Shown here: one piece after another, positions 29,111-39,037 of the stretch
Position numbering within the stretch: position 1 is the first letter of the stretch
How the letters are laid out: every line of letters starts with the position of its first letter
Source of the DNA: Pantoea sp. RIT-PI-b
GTDB taxonomy: Bacteria > Pseudomonadota > Gammaproteobacteria > Enterobacterales > Enterobacteriaceae
DNA length: 64,000 nucleotides
Assembly: GCF_001187905.1 (NCBI RefSeq)
Contig: NZ_LGIS01000012.1
Coordinates: 496,001-560,000, forward strand
Direction of reading: 5' to 3'
Program-made: the position numbers and the translations under genes
The notes under the pieces: generated by a model
Told to the model about the DNA's origin: nothing
Database searches by the model: none
The model's input: only the letters and a program-made list of their open reading frames with translations

Positions 29111-29719
29111 TCACTCGCGAATCCAACCCTTCTTAATCGGCATAGCGAACAGCGCGCGATACACCTGATGGGTGAACGCCAGCATCCGCTGACCATAAAG
29201 CTGCCATGCCATGTGTGATGCCAGGCAACCCAGCATGCCGACCAAAAATCCGCCCAGCATATCCAACGGCCAGTGCACGCCAAGGTAGACGCGTGACCAG
29301 GCAATGGCGCTACCGACGACGAGCAACAGTACGCCAGACCACATGCGGTGCCAGAAGATAAACGCCAGCGCAAAGGTGAAAATGGTGGTGCCGTGATCGC
29401 TCGGATAAGAGTCGTCTGGCGCATGCGACAGGAACTGATGGCCGAAACCGATGGCGAAAGGGCGTGGATGCGGCAGCAACTGACCCACGCACCATGAAAT
29501 GCTCAATGCATACAGCAGCGCCATGCCGGTTTTTAGCACCAGTTCGCGCTGTGATTGCACCTGATCGCGCGGTCCCCACAACCAGAGCGCGACAATCAGC
29601 AGCGGCACAATGGCAATCACATCTTTGGCGATAAACGTCGCCAGACCGATCAGCCATTGCGGTGAATCCTGCGTGGCGTTGATCCATAAAAAAAGCGTGT
29701 GGTTAAGTGCTTCCATCAC
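29111..29719 (-). CDS. ybjG: YbjG, undecaprenyl-pyrophosphate phosphatase (PAP2 family)
   Basis: YbjG removes a phosphate from undecaprenyl pyrophosphate at the periplasmic side, recycling the cell-wall lipid carrier and giving bacitracin tolerance. The 202-residue protein has five to six membrane segments and the PAP2 motifs PHPRPF, PSDHG (with catalytic His) and SRVYLGVHWPLD. The GTG start gives MMEALNHTLFLWINAT, aligning residue for residue with E. coli MLENLNLSLFSLINAT. It also has GAGGA at nine bases, better than the next ATG. Confidence 0.93.
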   Translation of the reverse strand: MMEALNHTLFLWINATQDSPQWLIGLATFIAKDVIAIVPLLIVALWLWGPRDQVQSQRELVLKTGMALLYALSISWCVGQLLPHPRPFAIGFGHQFLSHAPDDSYPSDHGTTIFTFALAFIFWHRMWSGVLLLVVGSAIAWSRVYLGVHWPLDMLGGFLVGMLGCLASHMAWQLYGQRMLAFTHQVYRALFAMPIKKGWIRE

Positions 29720-29960
29720 GATTGCGTATCCTCGACTTGTTTACCCAAACAACACCAGCGTAAAAATTGCCAGCAAAATAAAGCTGATAGCCTAAAAGCG
29801 CGCGCATCAGGAATAAATAGTCGCGCTCTTAATCTTATTGCGGGTTGTTGGAGTGTTTAACTTTGATGAAAGTTGCATGAATATTGGAAAATAGCGCAGG
29901 CGGTGGACAGGCTGACAATTTACGCAGCAGCGAACCTTAAACCACAGGATCGATAGCCAT

Positions 29961-30026
29961 AAAAAAACCCGCAAGTCATTGACAGGCGGGCTCCACAATT
30001 TGGGGATTTCAAAGAAAAGCAGTGGC
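29961..30026 (-). ncRNA. rybB: RybB, sigma-E-dependent Hfq-binding small RNA
   Basis: The reverse strand begins GCCACTGCTTTTCTTTGA, the same 5' seed as E. coli RybB as I recall it, and continues through CCCCAAATTGTGGAGCCC, also nearly identical. It ends in a hairpin (CCCGC / GCGGG) and seven T residues. RybB base-pairs through its 5' end to repress many outer-membrane protein mRNAs during envelope stress. Here it is about 66 nt, shorter than the roughly 80 nt of E. coli, with a different terminator stem. Its place next to ybjL is the same as in E. coli. No overlapping protein gene is present. Confidence 0.92.
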
Positions 30027-30031
30027 ACTTA

Positions 30032-30060
30032 TTCAGACTGCGACCCCAAAAGAAAGTTCG
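30032..30060 (-). promoter_or_regulatory. Sigma-E promoter of rybB
   Basis: On the reverse strand CGAACTT, a 16-base spacer and TCTGAA match the sigma-E consensus GGAACTT-(15/16)-TCTGA, with the -10 about five bases before the predicted 5' end of RybB. Confidence 0.88.
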
Positions 30061-30080
30061 TTATTGCGTCAAATATATTT

Positions 30081-31769
30081 TTAGAATGGCAATAGCGGCC
30101 AGATTATCACTATCAAGGTGCCCGCCAGCGTGAGCAATACGTTGGCAATCGCGTAGGTGCCGGCATAACCCAGCGCGGGAATGCTGCTGCGCGCGGTATC
30201 GCTGATGATCTCCATTGCCGGCGCACAGGTGCGTGCCCCCATGATGGCACCAAACAGCAGGGCGCGGTTCATACGCAGCACATAGGCGCCAAACAGATAG
30301 CAAATCACCACCGGCAGCAAACTCACCAGCAGGCCACTCAGAAGCATCAATGCGCCTGCGCTGCCAAAACCGTGCTGTAAGCCGCTGCCCGCACTCAAGC
30401 CGACGCCGGCCATAAACACCATCAGGCCAAACTCTTTCACCATCGTCAGCGCGCCCTGCGGGATGTAGCCAAACGTGGGATGGTTGGCCCGCATAAAGCC
30501 AAGCATAATGCCGGCGAATAGCAATCCGGCGGCGTTGCCGATGCCGAAGCTGAAGTTGCTGAACTGGAAGGTGATCATGCCCACCATCAGGCCGACGATA
30601 AAGAAGGCGCAGAAGGCGAGGAGATCGGTGATTTGGCTGTGGATGGCGATAAAACCAATGCGGTCGGCCAAACTCTTCACGCGACGCGCTTCGCCGCTCA
30701 CCTGCAGCACATCACCCTTGTTTAGCATGATGCTGTCATCAATCGGCATCTCAATCTGGCTGCGGATCACGCGGTTAAGAAAACAACCGTGGTCGGTCAA
30801 TTTGAGGTGACTCAGGCGTTTGTTAACCGCGTTGTGGTTTTTCACCACGATCTCTTCGGTAACGATGCGCATATCCAGCAAATCGCGATCGAACACCTCT
30901 TTGCCGTTGCGGAAGCTGGGATCCAGGCGCGCATGCGCATCGGGATAGCCTACCAGCGAGATATCGTCGCCGAGCTGCAGCATGGCGTCTCCATCCGGGC
31001 TGGCGAGAATACCGTTGCGGCGCAGCCGCTCAATATAGCAGCCGGTCTGGCGATGAATGCCCAGCTCACGCAGGTTTTTGCCGCCGCTCCACTCCACCAG
31101 TTCCGGGCCCACGCGATAGGCGCGGATGACCGGCAGAAACACTTTGCGCTGGCTATCGGCATCAAGGCCGCGCTCGCGAGCAATTTGCTGCGCGCAGGTT
31201 GGCAGATCCTGATGCTGCAGGCGCGGCAGATAGCGCGCACCAAAAATCAGGCTCACTAATCCCACCAGATAGGTGAGGGCGTAACCGAGGCTAAGGTTAT
31301 CCTGCATCAGCGTGAGTTGATGACTGTCGCTGATGCTTTGCCGCAGCGTATCACCCGCGCCCACTAACACCGGCGTCGAGGTCATTGAACCTGCCAGCAT
31401 GCCCGCGGTTAAACCAATATCCCAGCCGAACAATTTGCCGAGCGTCAACGCGATTAACAGCGCGCTAACCACCATAACAATCGCTAAAAAGAAGTAATTT
31501 TTACCGTCACGGAAAAAGATTGAGAAAAAGTTTGGCCCGGCTTCCACGCCGACACAAAAAATAAACAACATAAAGCCAAGACTTAAGGCGTCAGTATTAA
31601 TAGCGAAATGCTGCTGGCCTAAAATTAGCGAAACAACCAGTACACCAATGGAATTACCGAGTTGGACCGAGCCGAGGCGTAATTTACCCAAGCAAAGTCC
31701 GAGTGCTAAAACGACAAATAATAACAGAACGTCATTTCCGCTTAACAATTCTGCGACGTTAATGTTCAC
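30081..31769 (-). CDS. ybjL: YbjL, AspT/YidE-family putative transporter
   Basis: A 562-residue inner-membrane protein (E. coli YbjL 561) of the aspartate:alanine exchanger family. It has an N-terminal group of membrane segments, two cytoplasmic TrkA-C (RCK_C) regulatory domains in the middle (around [21 protein letters not shown] and [18 protein letters not shown]) and a C-terminal membrane half. The motifs [13 protein letters not shown] and [16 protein letters not shown] are the repeated pore signatures of the family. The substrate is unknown. rybB lies just beyond its stop codon on the same strand. Confidence 0.93.
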   Translation of the reverse strand: MNINVAELLSGNDVLLLFVVLALGLCLGKLRLGSVQLGNSIGVLVVSLILGQQHFAINTDALSLGFMLFIFCVGVEAGPNFFSIFFRDGKNYFFLAIVMVVSALLIALTLGKLFGWDIGLTAGMLAGSMTSTPVLVGAGDTLRQSISDSHQLTLMQDNLSLGYALTYLVGLVSLIFGARYLPRLQHQDLPTCAQQIARERGLDADSQRKVFLPVIRAYRVGPELVEWSGGKNLRELGIHRQTGCYIERLRRNGILASPDGDAMLQLGDDISLVGYPDAHARLDPSFRNGKEVFDRDLLDMRIVTEEIVVKNHNAVNKRLSHLKLTDHGCFLNRVIRSQIEMPIDDSIMLNKGDVLQVSGEARRVKSLADRIGFIAIHSQITDLLAFCAFFIVGLMVGMITFQFSNFSFGIGNAAGLLFAGIMLGFMRANHPTFGYIPQGALTMVKEFGLMVFMAGVGLSAGSGLQHGFGSAGALMLLSGLLVSLLPVVICYLFGAYVLRMNRALLFGAIMGARTCAPAMEIISDTARSSIPALGYAGTYAIANVLLTLAGTLIVIIWPLLPF

Positions 31770-32022
31770 GGTTTAACTTCTTCTTTACCTGTAACAAGTT
31801 GATGAGCAGGACTTTTTTCGCTATCTTGTGCCGACCGCTAAGGTTTCTGCAACAAAAAAGCTAAGACCTCATACTAAAGCGGCGTCATTCTAATCATAAT
31901 TAACATCCTCAGCTATCGGCAGTTTTCATTCCTTTCGCCTCCAGCTGTTTCTTTTTATTTCCAGTCGTGCGCATCAGGGCAAAAAAGTTTCATAATTGTT
32001 AACGTAAAAGTTGAGGCTAATT

Positions 32023-32394
32023 ATGTTGGAGCGCAATAATCGCTGGCCAGCATCGGTTCTGGGCGTGATGCTTTATACGCTGGTGTTTATTTATGCACAC
32101 CATTTCTGGGCCGCCGCCAGTGAACAAGCCGTGCGCGGACAACCAGAATTACTGCTGTTTTTATTACCGGGGATGTTAATGGCGCTTTTGCAGCCAGAGA
32201 GCCCGCTGGTCAGCACGTTGTGGATTGCGCTGGGTGGCACGCTGCTGGGAATGATGTGGCTGATGTTGGTCATACCGATGACGCATAGCGCCTTGCTGAT
32301 TGTGGCCTGGAGTTTAAGTGCGCTGTTCTGGGCGGGATGTGGGGCACTGCTGGTGCGCTTGCTGCGGATTATGCTGGCGATGCGGGCTGAATAG
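32023..32394 (+). CDS. ybjM: YbjM, small inner-membrane protein
   Basis: A 123-residue protein with four predicted membrane segments, matching the E. coli YbjM position between ybjL and grxA. It starts MLERNNRWPASVLGVMLYT. The ATG has TGAGG six bases upstream; an in-frame TTG four codons earlier overlaps that site and is rejected. Function is unknown. Confidence 0.83.
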   Translation: MLERNNRWPASVLGVMLYTLVFIYAHHFWAAASEQAVRGQPELLLFLLPGMLMALLQPESPLVSTLWIALGGTLLGMMWLMLVIPMTHSALLIVAWSLSALFWAGCGALLVRLLRIMLAMRAE

Positions 32395-32401
32395 CACGAT
32401 C

Positions 32402-32424
32402 AAAAACGGGCCCGCAGGCCCGTT
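32402..32424. terminator. Convergent terminator of ybjM and grxA
   Basis: The hairpin with arms AACGGGCC and GGCCCGTT (loop CGCA-like) is flanked by AAAAA on the left, which gives a T run on the grxA strand. Confidence 0.85.
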
Positions 32425-32427
32425 ATC

Positions 32428-32691
32428 TTACGCTTCGATACCCAGGTTTTCTTTCGTCCAGGCAGCAAATTCGGTGTAACCACCAATGTGCTGATCGTCG
32501 AGGAAAATCTGCGGTACGGTGGTCACCGGCTTGCCGGCACGCGCTTCCAGATCGGCTTTGGTGATGCCGGTGGCCTGAATGTCCACGTACTGATAGTTAA
32601 AATCGTCGCGCTCGCTGGTCAGCTTAGCCGCCAACTCTTTTGCACGTACGCAGTAAGGGCAGCTAGAACGGCCAAAAATCACTGCAATCAT
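32428..32691 (-). CDS. grxA: GrxA, glutaredoxin 1
   Basis: This 87-residue cytosolic thiol-disulfide oxidoreductase reduces ribonucleotide reductase and mixed disulfides using glutathione. The active site is Cys11-Pro-Tyr-Cys14, followed by the cis-Pro loop TTVPQIF and the glutathione-binding HIGGYTEFAAW. Its size is that of E. coli GrxA (85). It is divergent from ybjC-nfsA, a set that responds to redox stress in E. coli. Confidence 0.97.
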   Translation of the reverse strand: MIAVIFGRSSCPYCVRAKELAAKLTSERDDFNYQYVDIQATGITKADLEARAGKPVTTVPQIFLDDQHIGGYTEFAAWTKENLGIEA

Positions 32692-32861
32692 TGCTTCTCT
32701 CCTTCCGCTGCTGTTTTGTGACTAGAATCACATCACAGCGTGAATAATGCGTCACATCATGCCCGCCCATCCTGCTTAAAGGAAGAAGAAGTTACCTGTT
32801 ATTCTGATATCTGCTGCCTATGCAGACGCTAAAACTGATTGTACGCCAAAGGAACCCTCGC

Positions 32862-33113
32862 ATGCGTAATCTCGCCACATTACCCAAACCCGTGTTGCTG
32901 CTTGAAGTGCTCGGCGTGCTTGCCGTAGTGGGTGCGCTGCTACTGACCAATGACTGGGTGAGCGCGCCGGATTTTATGGCCAAAAAGCCGCTGGCGACGC
33001 TGCTGTTTTTTCTGGGCATCGCGCTGATGCTGCCTGCGGCATGGATGATGATGTGGCGGACGGCGAAGGCGATGGCTCCGCAATTGTTCAATCATTCCAA
33101 CAAAAAGAAGTAA
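32862..33113 (+). CDS. ybjC: YbjC, small inner-membrane protein
   Basis: An 83-residue protein with two membrane segments, MRNLATLPKPVLLLEVLGVLA and FFLGIALMLPAAWMMMW, resembling E. coli YbjC (MRAIGKLPKGVLILEF; LPAA). AAGGA lies nine bases before the ATG. It leads the ybjC-nfsA-rimK gene group. Function is unknown; in E. coli it is cotranscribed with nfsA. Confidence 0.85.
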   Translation: MRNLATLPKPVLLLEVLGVLAVVGALLLTNDWVSAPDFMAKKPLATLLFFLGIALMLPAAWMMMWRTAKAMAPQLFNHSNKKK

Positions 33114-33128
33114 CCACCGGAGAGGATT

Positions 33129-33851
33129 ATGACGCCGACTATCGATTTACTGTGCAGCCACCGTTCTATTCGCGCCTTTACCGAACAAGGCATTGATGAG
33201 GCGCAGCGCAGCGCCATTATTGCAGCGGCACAAGCGGCCTCAACCTCCAGCTTTTTGCAGTGTTCCTCCATTATTCGCATCACCGATCGGGAAAAACGTG
33301 AGCAGCTGGTGCAGCTTACCGGCGGCCAGCCATGGGTTAGCGCGGCGGCGGAATTTTGGGTGTTCTGCGCTGACTTCAATCGTCATCAGCAGATTTGCCC
33401 GGATGCGCAGCTGGGACGCGCTGAACAGCTGCTGCTCGGCTGCGTTGATACCGCGCTGATGGCGCAAAATGCCATGGTCGCGGCAGAATCGCTCGGCCTT
33501 GGTGGCGTATTTATTGGCGGTATTCGTAACAGTATTGCTCAAGTCACCGAACTGCTTGAGCTGCCGAAGTTTGTGCTGCCGCTGTTCGGTTTCTGCGTCG
33601 GTCATCCAGCGGATGCGCCGGACGTTAAACCGCGCATGCCGCAGGCGATGCTGGTACACGAAAATCGTTATCAACCCGTCGATAAAACCGTGCTGGCACA
33701 GTACGATGAGCAAATTACCGCCTATTATCAGCAGCGCGACAGCAATCAGCGTTCTGAAAACTGGAGCCAGCTGATTCAGCGTCTGATCATTAAAGAAACG
33801 CGTCCATTTATTCTGGATTATCTGCATCAGCAAGGTTGGGCGACACGCTAA
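33129..33851 (+). CDS. nfsA: NfsA, oxygen-insensitive NADPH nitroreductase
   Basis: This FMN-dependent enzyme reduces nitroaromatics and quinones by two-electron steps with NADPH. It has 240 residues, equal to E. coli NfsA. The FMN-binding HRSIRAF is at about 10-16, and later blocks [22 protein letters not shown] and [11 protein letters not shown] are typical. It starts 15 bases after ybjC with GAGAGGA upstream. Loss of this gene causes nitrofuran resistance in enterobacteria. Confidence 0.96.
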   Translation: MTPTIDLLCSHRSIRAFTEQGIDEAQRSAIIAAAQAASTSSFLQCSSIIRITDREKREQLVQLTGGQPWVSAAAEFWVFCADFNRHQQICPDAQLGRAEQLLLGCVDTALMAQNAMVAAESLGLGGVFIGGIRNSIAQVTELLELPKFVLPLFGFCVGHPADAPDVKPRMPQAMLVHENRYQPVDKTVLAQYDEQITAYYQQRDSNQRSENWSQLIQRLIIKETRPFILDYLHQQGWATR

Positions 33852-33868
33852 GCACAAGGAACTCTGCA

Positions 33869-34771
33869 ATGAAGATGGCCATTCTCACCCGCGATGGATC
33901 GATCTATTCGTGTAAACGTCTGCGCGACGCCGCGGAAGAGCGTGGCCATCAGGTACAGATCATCGATCCGCTCTCCTGCTACATGAATATCAACTCCGAT
34001 TCGCCGGCGGTGCACTACCGCGGCGAGGCGCTGGGGCATTTTGATGCGGTGATTCCGCGTATCGGCACCGCCACCACCTTTTACGGTACGGCAGTGTTGC
34101 GCCAGTTTGAGGTGCGCGGCAGCTATCCGCTTAATGAATCGGTGGCGATTACCCGCGCGCGCGACAAACTGCGTTCACTGCAGCTGCTGGCGCGTGAGGG
34201 GATTGATATGCCGATCACCGGCTTTGCCTCCTCGCCGGATGATACCGATGATTTGATTGCCATGGTCGGCGGTGCGCCGCTGGTGGTGAAGCTGGTGGAG
34301 GGCACCCAGGGCATCGGCGTGGTGCTGGCGGAAACGCGTCAGGCGGCGGAAAGCGTGATCGATGCCTTTCGTGGCCTCAACGCACATATTTTGGTGCAGG
34401 AGTTTATTAAGGAAGCACAAGGGCGCGATATTCGCTGCTTAGTGATTGGCAATGAAGTGGTGGCGGCGATTGAGCGCGAAGCAAAAGAGGGCGATTTTCG
34501 CTCCAACCTGCATCGCGGCGGGAAAGCCCGAGCAGTGGAGATCACCGCACAGGAGCGGGAAATTGCGGTGAAAGCGGCCAGCACGCTCGGTCTCGAAGTG
34601 GCTGGTGTGGATATTCTGCGCGCACATCGCGGGCCGCTGGTGATGGAAGTGAACGCTTCGCCGGGGCTGGAAGGCATTGAGGGCATTACCGGTTTGGATA
34701 TCGCGACCATGATGATCGCATGGATAGAGCAACATGCTTGCCCCGGCTATCGTCCTAAAACCGGCGGCTAA
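33869..34771 (+). CDS. rimK: RimK, ribosomal protein S6 glutamate ligase
   Basis: RimK is an ATP-grasp ligase that adds glutamates to the C-terminus of ribosomal protein S6. It has 300 residues, as in E. coli. It begins [22 protein letters not shown] and contains the ATP-grasp elements [39 protein letters not shown] and the magnesium loop [20 protein letters not shown] precedes the chosen ATG; an in-frame upstream ATG lies inside nfsA. Confidence 0.96.
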   Translation: MKMAILTRDGSIYSCKRLRDAAEERGHQVQIIDPLSCYMNINSDSPAVHYRGEALGHFDAVIPRIGTATTFYGTAVLRQFEVRGSYPLNESVAITRARDKLRSLQLLAREGIDMPITGFASSPDDTDDLIAMVGGAPLVVKLVEGTQGIGVVLAETRQAAESVIDAFRGLNAHILVQEFIKEAQGRDIRCLVIGNEVVAAIEREAKEGDFRSNLHRGGKARAVEITAQEREIAVKAASTLGLEVAGVDILRAHRGPLVMEVNASPGLEGIEGITGLDIATMMIAWIEQHACPGYRPKTGG

Positions 34772-34858
34772 CCCGCGTTTTTCGGCGGTTTTCGTGGCAT
34801 CCAGATCGGTTTTTCCGTAAGCTAAGGCGCTCATTTCTTCACCCCACAGGATATTACG

Positions 34859-35341
34859 ATGGATTCACTGGTCGTTCCGGACATTGACGTGCTGCGTCGC
34901 TGGCTGGATCAACAAAATATCACCTGGTTCGAATGCGATGCCTGTCAGGCACTGCACCTGCCGCACATGCAGAATTTTGACGGGGTGTTTGATGCAAAAA
35001 TTGACCTGGTGGATAACGTCATCCTCTTCTCAGCGCTGGCAGAAGTGAAACCCACGGCGCTGATTCCGCTGGTGGGCGATTTATCGCAGATCAACGCCAG
35101 CTCGCTCACGATTAAAGCCTTCGTGGATATTCAGGACGACAATCTGCCGAAGCTGATTGTCTGCCAGTCGATCAGCACCACCGCCGGATTAACCTTCGGT
35201 CAGTTCTCCCACTTTATGAAGCAGAGTGAAGAGGGCGTTTCCATGGTGATTATGGAAGCCTTCGCTAATAACTTGCTCATCATGGAAGGAGAAGAAGAGG
35301 AGCGACAGCCCAGCACCAGCAGCCACGCGATGCTGCACTGA
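34859..35341 (+). CDS. ybjN: YbjN, regulatory/sensory-transduction family protein
   Basis: A 160-residue cytosolic protein that closely matches E. coli YbjN (MDSLVVPDIDVLRRWLDQQNITWFECDACQ-type start, shown here in part). In E. coli, altered YbjN levels affect motility, biofilm and stress; the Erwinia amylovora homologue AmyR affects amylovoran and virulence. The fold is T3SS-chaperone-like with no enzymatic motif. A clear terminator follows. Confidence 0.92.
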   Translation: MDSLVVPDIDVLRRWLDQQNITWFECDACQALHLPHMQNFDGVFDAKIDLVDNVILFSALAEVKPTALIPLVGDLSQINASSLTIKAFVDIQDDNLPKLIVCQSISTTAGLTFGQFSHFMKQSEEGVSMVIMEAFANNLLIMEGEEEERQPSTSSHAMLH

Positions 35342-35356
35342 GTTCCCCGCCTCGCT

Positions 35357-35384
35357 AACTGCCGCTTTTTGCGGCAGTTTTCAT
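35357..35384 (+). terminator. Terminator of ybjN
   Basis: A 9-bp perfect stem AACTGCCGC / GCGGCAGTT has a TTTTT loop and is followed by TTCATTT. Confidence 0.88.
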
Positions 35385-35713
35385 TTCTGCCCCACCACTT
35401 TTTATTCTGCACTTTGCCCTTTATTGCCAGATATTAGTTGTGCTTTATGCCACTAGTGCCAAACCCCATAGCAGAAACATGCATAACTTATCGCGAAAAG
35501 GCGTTTTTTAAGCTGGGATCTGGTGCAGTAGGTAAGGGGGGGCTATTCTTGCGGGGCTGACTGGGACAAGCAACCTCAGCACAACTATAGGTTTTTGCTA
35601 TTAAACTCCCGCTGAATATTGATTCATTGTGTGCCTGTAATTTTTACAGAAAACGCAACGTTCGGATCGCGTGTATACAGCGTTGTAATGACCCGCTCAG
35701 GAGGAAGGAAAAC
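35385..35713. other. Promoter region of the pot operon
   Basis: No gene is supported in this gap. A GC run GGTAAGGGGGGGCTATTCTT lies near 35530-35550, and the last 12 bases before potF carry the ribosome site GGAGGAAGG. The potF promoter should be here but I cannot pick one with confidence. Confidence 0.35.
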
Positions 35714-36823
35714 ATGTTCAACCAACGTCAAAAATGGTTGCCAGGTGTGGTTGCTGGTGTGCTGATGGCTGCGGCCGCCGGTGCTCAGGCAGAAGATAAA
35801 ACGCTGCATGTGTATAACTGGTCAGATTATATCGCGGCTGACACGGTGCCGAACTTTGAGAAGTTGACCGGCGATAAAGTGGTTTACGACGTTTTCGATT
35901 CCAACGAAGTGCTGGAAGGCAAACTGATGGCCGGTAGTACCGGTTATGACGTGGTAGTGCCATCGTCGAGTTTCCTTGCGCGTCAGCTGCAATCGGGCGT
36001 GTTCCAGGAGCTGGATAAGAGCAAGCTGCCAAACTATAAAAACCTCGATCCCGATCTGATGGCGAAAGTGGCCCAGCACGATCCTGGTAACAAATACGCG
36101 ATCCCTTATCTGTGGGGCACTACCGGCATCGGCTATAACGTCGATAAAGTGAAAGCCGCACTGGGCAAAGATGTACCGCTGGATAGCTGGGATCTGGTGT
36201 TGAAACCGGAAAACCTGGAAAAACTGAAAGGTTGCGGCGTCTCCTTCCTTGATGCACCGGAAGAGATTTTCGCTACCGTGCTGAACTACCTTGGCAAAGA
36301 TCCCAACAGCTCTGATGCGAAAGATTACTCTGGCGCGGCGACCGATTTGCTGCTGAAACTGCGTCCGAACATCCGTTACTTCCACTCGTCGCAGTACATC
36401 AATGACCTGGCGAACGGCAACATCTGCGTAGCGATTGGCTGGTCGGGCGATATCCTGCAGGCGAAAGATCGTGCGGATAAAGCCAATAACGGCGTGCATC
36501 TGGGCTATATCGTGCCGAAGCAGGGCGCCCTGGCGTTCTTCGACATGTTCGCGATTCCAAAAGACGCGAAAAATGTAGAAGGGGCATACAAATTCCTCAA
36601 CTACATGATGGATCCAAAAGTCATTGCTGATGTTTCCAACAACATGAACTATGCCAACGGTAACAAAGCCTCGCTGCCGCTGATTAATGCGGACGTGCGC
36701 AACAATCCGGGCATTTTCCCAACGCCGGATGCCATGGCCAAACTGTTTGTGCTCAAGGTCCAGGATCCGAAACTGGATCGTGTGCGTACCCGTGCATGGA
36801 CTAAAGTAAAAAGTGGTAAGTAA
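35714..36823 (+). CDS. potF: PotF, putrescine-binding periplasmic protein
   Basis: PotF captures putrescine for the PotGHI importer. The 369-residue precursor has a signal peptide of about 26 residues ending in AGAQA before [14 protein letters not shown]. The family blocks [32 protein letters not shown] and [11 protein letters not shown] contribute to the polyamine pocket. The chosen ATG has GGAGGAAGG upstream; the longer in-frame reading would remove the signal peptide from the N-terminus. An 11-bp hairpin separates it from potG. Confidence 0.96.
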   Translation: MFNQRQKWLPGVVAGVLMAAAAGAQAEDKTLHVYNWSDYIAADTVPNFEKLTGDKVVYDVFDSNEVLEGKLMAGSTGYDVVVPSSSFLARQLQSGVFQELDKSKLPNYKNLDPDLMAKVAQHDPGNKYAIPYLWGTTGIGYNVDKVKAALGKDVPLDSWDLVLKPENLEKLKGCGVSFLDAPEEIFATVLNYLGKDPNSSDAKDYSGAATDLLLKLRPNIRYFHSSQYINDLANGNICVAIGWSGDILQAKDRADKANNGVHLGYIVPKQGALAFFDMFAIPKDAKNVEGAYKFLNYMMDPKVIADVSNNMNYANGNKASLPLINADVRNNPGIFPTPDAMAKLFVLKVQDPKLDRVRTRAWTKVKSGK

Positions 36824-36853
36824 CTTGTTCTGAACGAGTATTGCCTGAAGACG

Positions 36854-36884
36854 ACAGCAGAGGCGCGGTACTGGCCTCTGTTGT
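36854..36884 (+). promoter_or_regulatory. Intercistronic hairpin between potF and potG
   Basis: An 11-bp stem (ACAGCAGAGGC with GCCTCTGTTGT, one wobble pair) has a 9-base loop and is followed by GCCATTTTTA. It could partly terminate or protect the potF 3' end, giving more binding protein than membrane subunits. Confidence 0.65.
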
Positions 36885-36937
36885 GCCATTTTTAGCGGCT
36901 GGCTGTGCCGCGCGATTTTAGCGCCGGAGAAATGTTA

Positions 36938-38071
36938 GTGAACGACGCGATTCCCCGCCCCCCAAATAAAACCGCTAAGGCGTTGACGCCGCTGCTGGAA
37001 ATTCGCAATCTGACCAAATCTTTTGACGGCCAGCACGCCGTGGATGATGTCAGTTTGACCATTTACAAAGGTGAAATTTTTGCGCTGTTGGGTGCTTCCG
37101 GCTGTGGTAAATCCACGCTGCTGCGTATGCTGGCGGGATTCGAACCGCCGACCAGCGGCCAGATTGTGCTGGATGGTCAGGATCTCTCGCACGTAGCGCC
37201 GTATCAACGCCCAATCAACATGATGTTTCAGTCCTACGCGCTGTTCCCGCACATGACGGTGGAGCAGAACATTGCCTTTGGTCTGAAGCAGGACAAACTG
37301 CCGAAAGGCGAAATCAACAGCCGCGTCGAAGAGATGCTGTCGCTGGTGCATATGCAGGAGTTTGCCAAACGTAAGCCGCATCAGCTCTCTGGCGGCCAGC
37401 GTCAGCGTGTGGCGCTGGCGCGTAGCCTGGCGAAGCGTCCGAAACTGCTGCTGCTTGATGAACCGATGGGCGCGCTGGATAAAAAGCTGCGTGACCGCAT
37501 GCAGCATGAGGTGGTCGATATTCTTGAGCGTGTGGGCGCCACCTGCGTGATGGTGACGCACGACCAGGAAGAAGCGATGACCATGGCGGGCCGCATCGCC
37601 ATCATGAACCGCGGCAAATTCGTGCAGATTGGTGAGCCGGAAGAGATTTACGAGCATCCAACCAGCCGTTACAGCGCCGAGTTCATTGGTTCGGTGAATG
37701 TGTTTGAAGGCCTGCTGCGCGACCGCGGTGAAGACGCACTGATCATTGATGCGCCGGGCTTAGTGCATCCGCTGAAGGTGCAAACTGATGTCTCCGTCGT
37801 CGATAACGTGCCGGTGCACGTTGCGCTGCGCCCGGAAAAAGTGATGCTGTGCGAGGAAGTGCCGGCCGATGGCTGCAACTTTGCCGTCGGTGAAGTGGTG
37901 CACATTGCCTATCTTGGCGACCTGTCGATTTATCACGTGCGTCTGCGTAGCGGCCAGATGATTAGCGCACAGTTGCAAAATGCCCATCGCTACCGCAAAG
38001 GCGCGCCAACTTGGGGCGATGAAGTCCGTCTCTGCTGGGACGCTGACAGCTGTGTGGTTCTGACGGTTTAA
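36938..38071 (+). CDS. potG: PotG, putrescine ABC importer ATPase
   Basis: The ATPase energises putrescine import. From the GTG start (MNDAIPRP) it has 377 residues, the same as E. coli PotG. GGAGA lies seven bases upstream of the GTG, and an ATG two codons earlier is too close to that site. It shows Walker A GASGCGKST, signature LSGGQRQR, Walker B LLLLDEPMGALD, switch His in VMVTHDQEEA and a C-terminal TOBE domain. Confidence 0.96.
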   Translation: MNDAIPRPPNKTAKALTPLLEIRNLTKSFDGQHAVDDVSLTIYKGEIFALLGASGCGKSTLLRMLAGFEPPTSGQIVLDGQDLSHVAPYQRPINMMFQSYALFPHMTVEQNIAFGLKQDKLPKGEINSRVEEMLSLVHMQEFAKRKPHQLSGGQRQRVALARSLAKRPKLLLLDEPMGALDKKLRDRMQHEVVDILERVGATCVMVTHDQEEAMTMAGRIAIMNRGKFVQIGEPEEIYEHPTSRYSAEFIGSVNVFEGLLRDRGEDALIIDAPGLVHPLKVQTDVSVVDNVPVHVALRPEKVMLCEEVPADGCNFAVGEVVHIAYLGDLSIYHVRLRSGQMISAQLQNAHRYRKGAPTWGDEVRLCWDADSCVVLTV

Positions 38072-38080
38072 GGGGGCGAT

Positions 38081-39037
38081 ATGAGCCAGATTTCTCAACG
38101 CCGCGTGCCTAAAGTCGTGGGCACGCCGCTGCAGCGCTGGGCAACGCGCATCAAAATGCAACACGGCCGCAAGCTGGTGATTGCGCTGCCTTATCTGTGG
38201 CTGATCCTGCTGTTTCTGCTGCCATTCCTGATTGTGCTGAAGATCAGCTTCGCCGATATTGCGCGCGCCATTCCGCCGTATACCGATTTGGTTACCTGGG
38301 CGGATGGTCAGCTCAATCTGGTGCTCAATCTCGGTAACTACTTTACGCTGACCGACGATCCGCTCTACGCCGATGCCTATCTGACGTCGCTGAAAGTGGC
38401 GGGCATTTCGACCATCATCTGCCTGATGATCGGCTATCCGCTGGCGTGGGCGGTGGCACACAGCAAGCCCTCAATGCGCACCATTTTGCTGCTGCTGGTG
38501 ATTTTGCCGTCGTGGACCTCATTCCTGGTGCGCGTTTACGCGTGGATGGGGCTGCTCAACAACAACGGCATTCTCAACCGTTTCCTGATGTGGCTCGGGG
38601 TGATCGATCACCCGCTGGTGATTCTCTACACCAATACCGCGGTGTATATCGGTATCGTTTACTGCTATCTGCCGTTTATGGTGCTACCGATTTATACCGC
38701 GCTGACGCGTATTGATTATTCGCTGGTGGAAGCGTCGCTGGATCTCGGCGCGCGTCCGTTAAAGACCTTCTTTAGTGTGATTGTGCCACTGACCAAAGGC
38801 GGGATTATTGCCGGCTCAATGCTGGTGTTTATTCCGGCGGTGGGCGAGTACGTGATCCCAGAACTGCTCGGCGGCCCTGACAGCATCATGATTGGGCGCA
38901 TTTTGTGGCAGGAGTTCTTTAACAACCGCGATTGGCCGGTAGCGTCCGCGCTGGCGGTGATCATCCTGTTGATTCTGATATTACCGATCATCTGGTTCCA
39001 CAAGCATCAGAACCGTGAAGTGGGAGAGAAAGAGTGA
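38081..39037 (+). CDS. potH: PotH, putrescine ABC importer permease
   Basis: A 318-residue inner-membrane permease (E. coli 317) with six membrane segments and the ATPase-docking EAA loop SLVEASLDLGARPLKTFFSV. It begins nine bases after potG and its stop overlaps the potI start by four bases. Confidence 0.95.
   Translation: MSQISQRRVPKVVGTPLQRWATRIKMQHGRKLVIALPYLWLILLFLLPFLIVLKISFADIARAIPPYTDLVTWADGQLNLVLNLGNYFTLTDDPLYADAYLTSLKVAGISTIICLMIGYPLAWAVAHSKPSMRTILLLLVILPSWTSFLVRVYAWMGLLNNNGILNRFLMWLGVIDHPLVILYTNTAVYIGIVYCYLPFMVLPIYTALTRIDYSLVEASLDLGARPLKTFFSVIVPLTKGGIIAGSMLVFIPAVGEYVIPELLGGPDSIMIGRILWQEFFNNRDWPVASALAVIILLILILPIIWFHKHQNREVGEKE

Noticed and set aside
29961-29991. Terminator of ybjL.
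   Set aside because: The hairpin belongs to RybB: the sequence just upstream matches the RybB seed and has its own sigma-E promoter.
35822-36889. A 355-codon reverse-strand frame across potF.
   Set aside because: Antisense shadow of potF, with no start signal and no recognisable domain.
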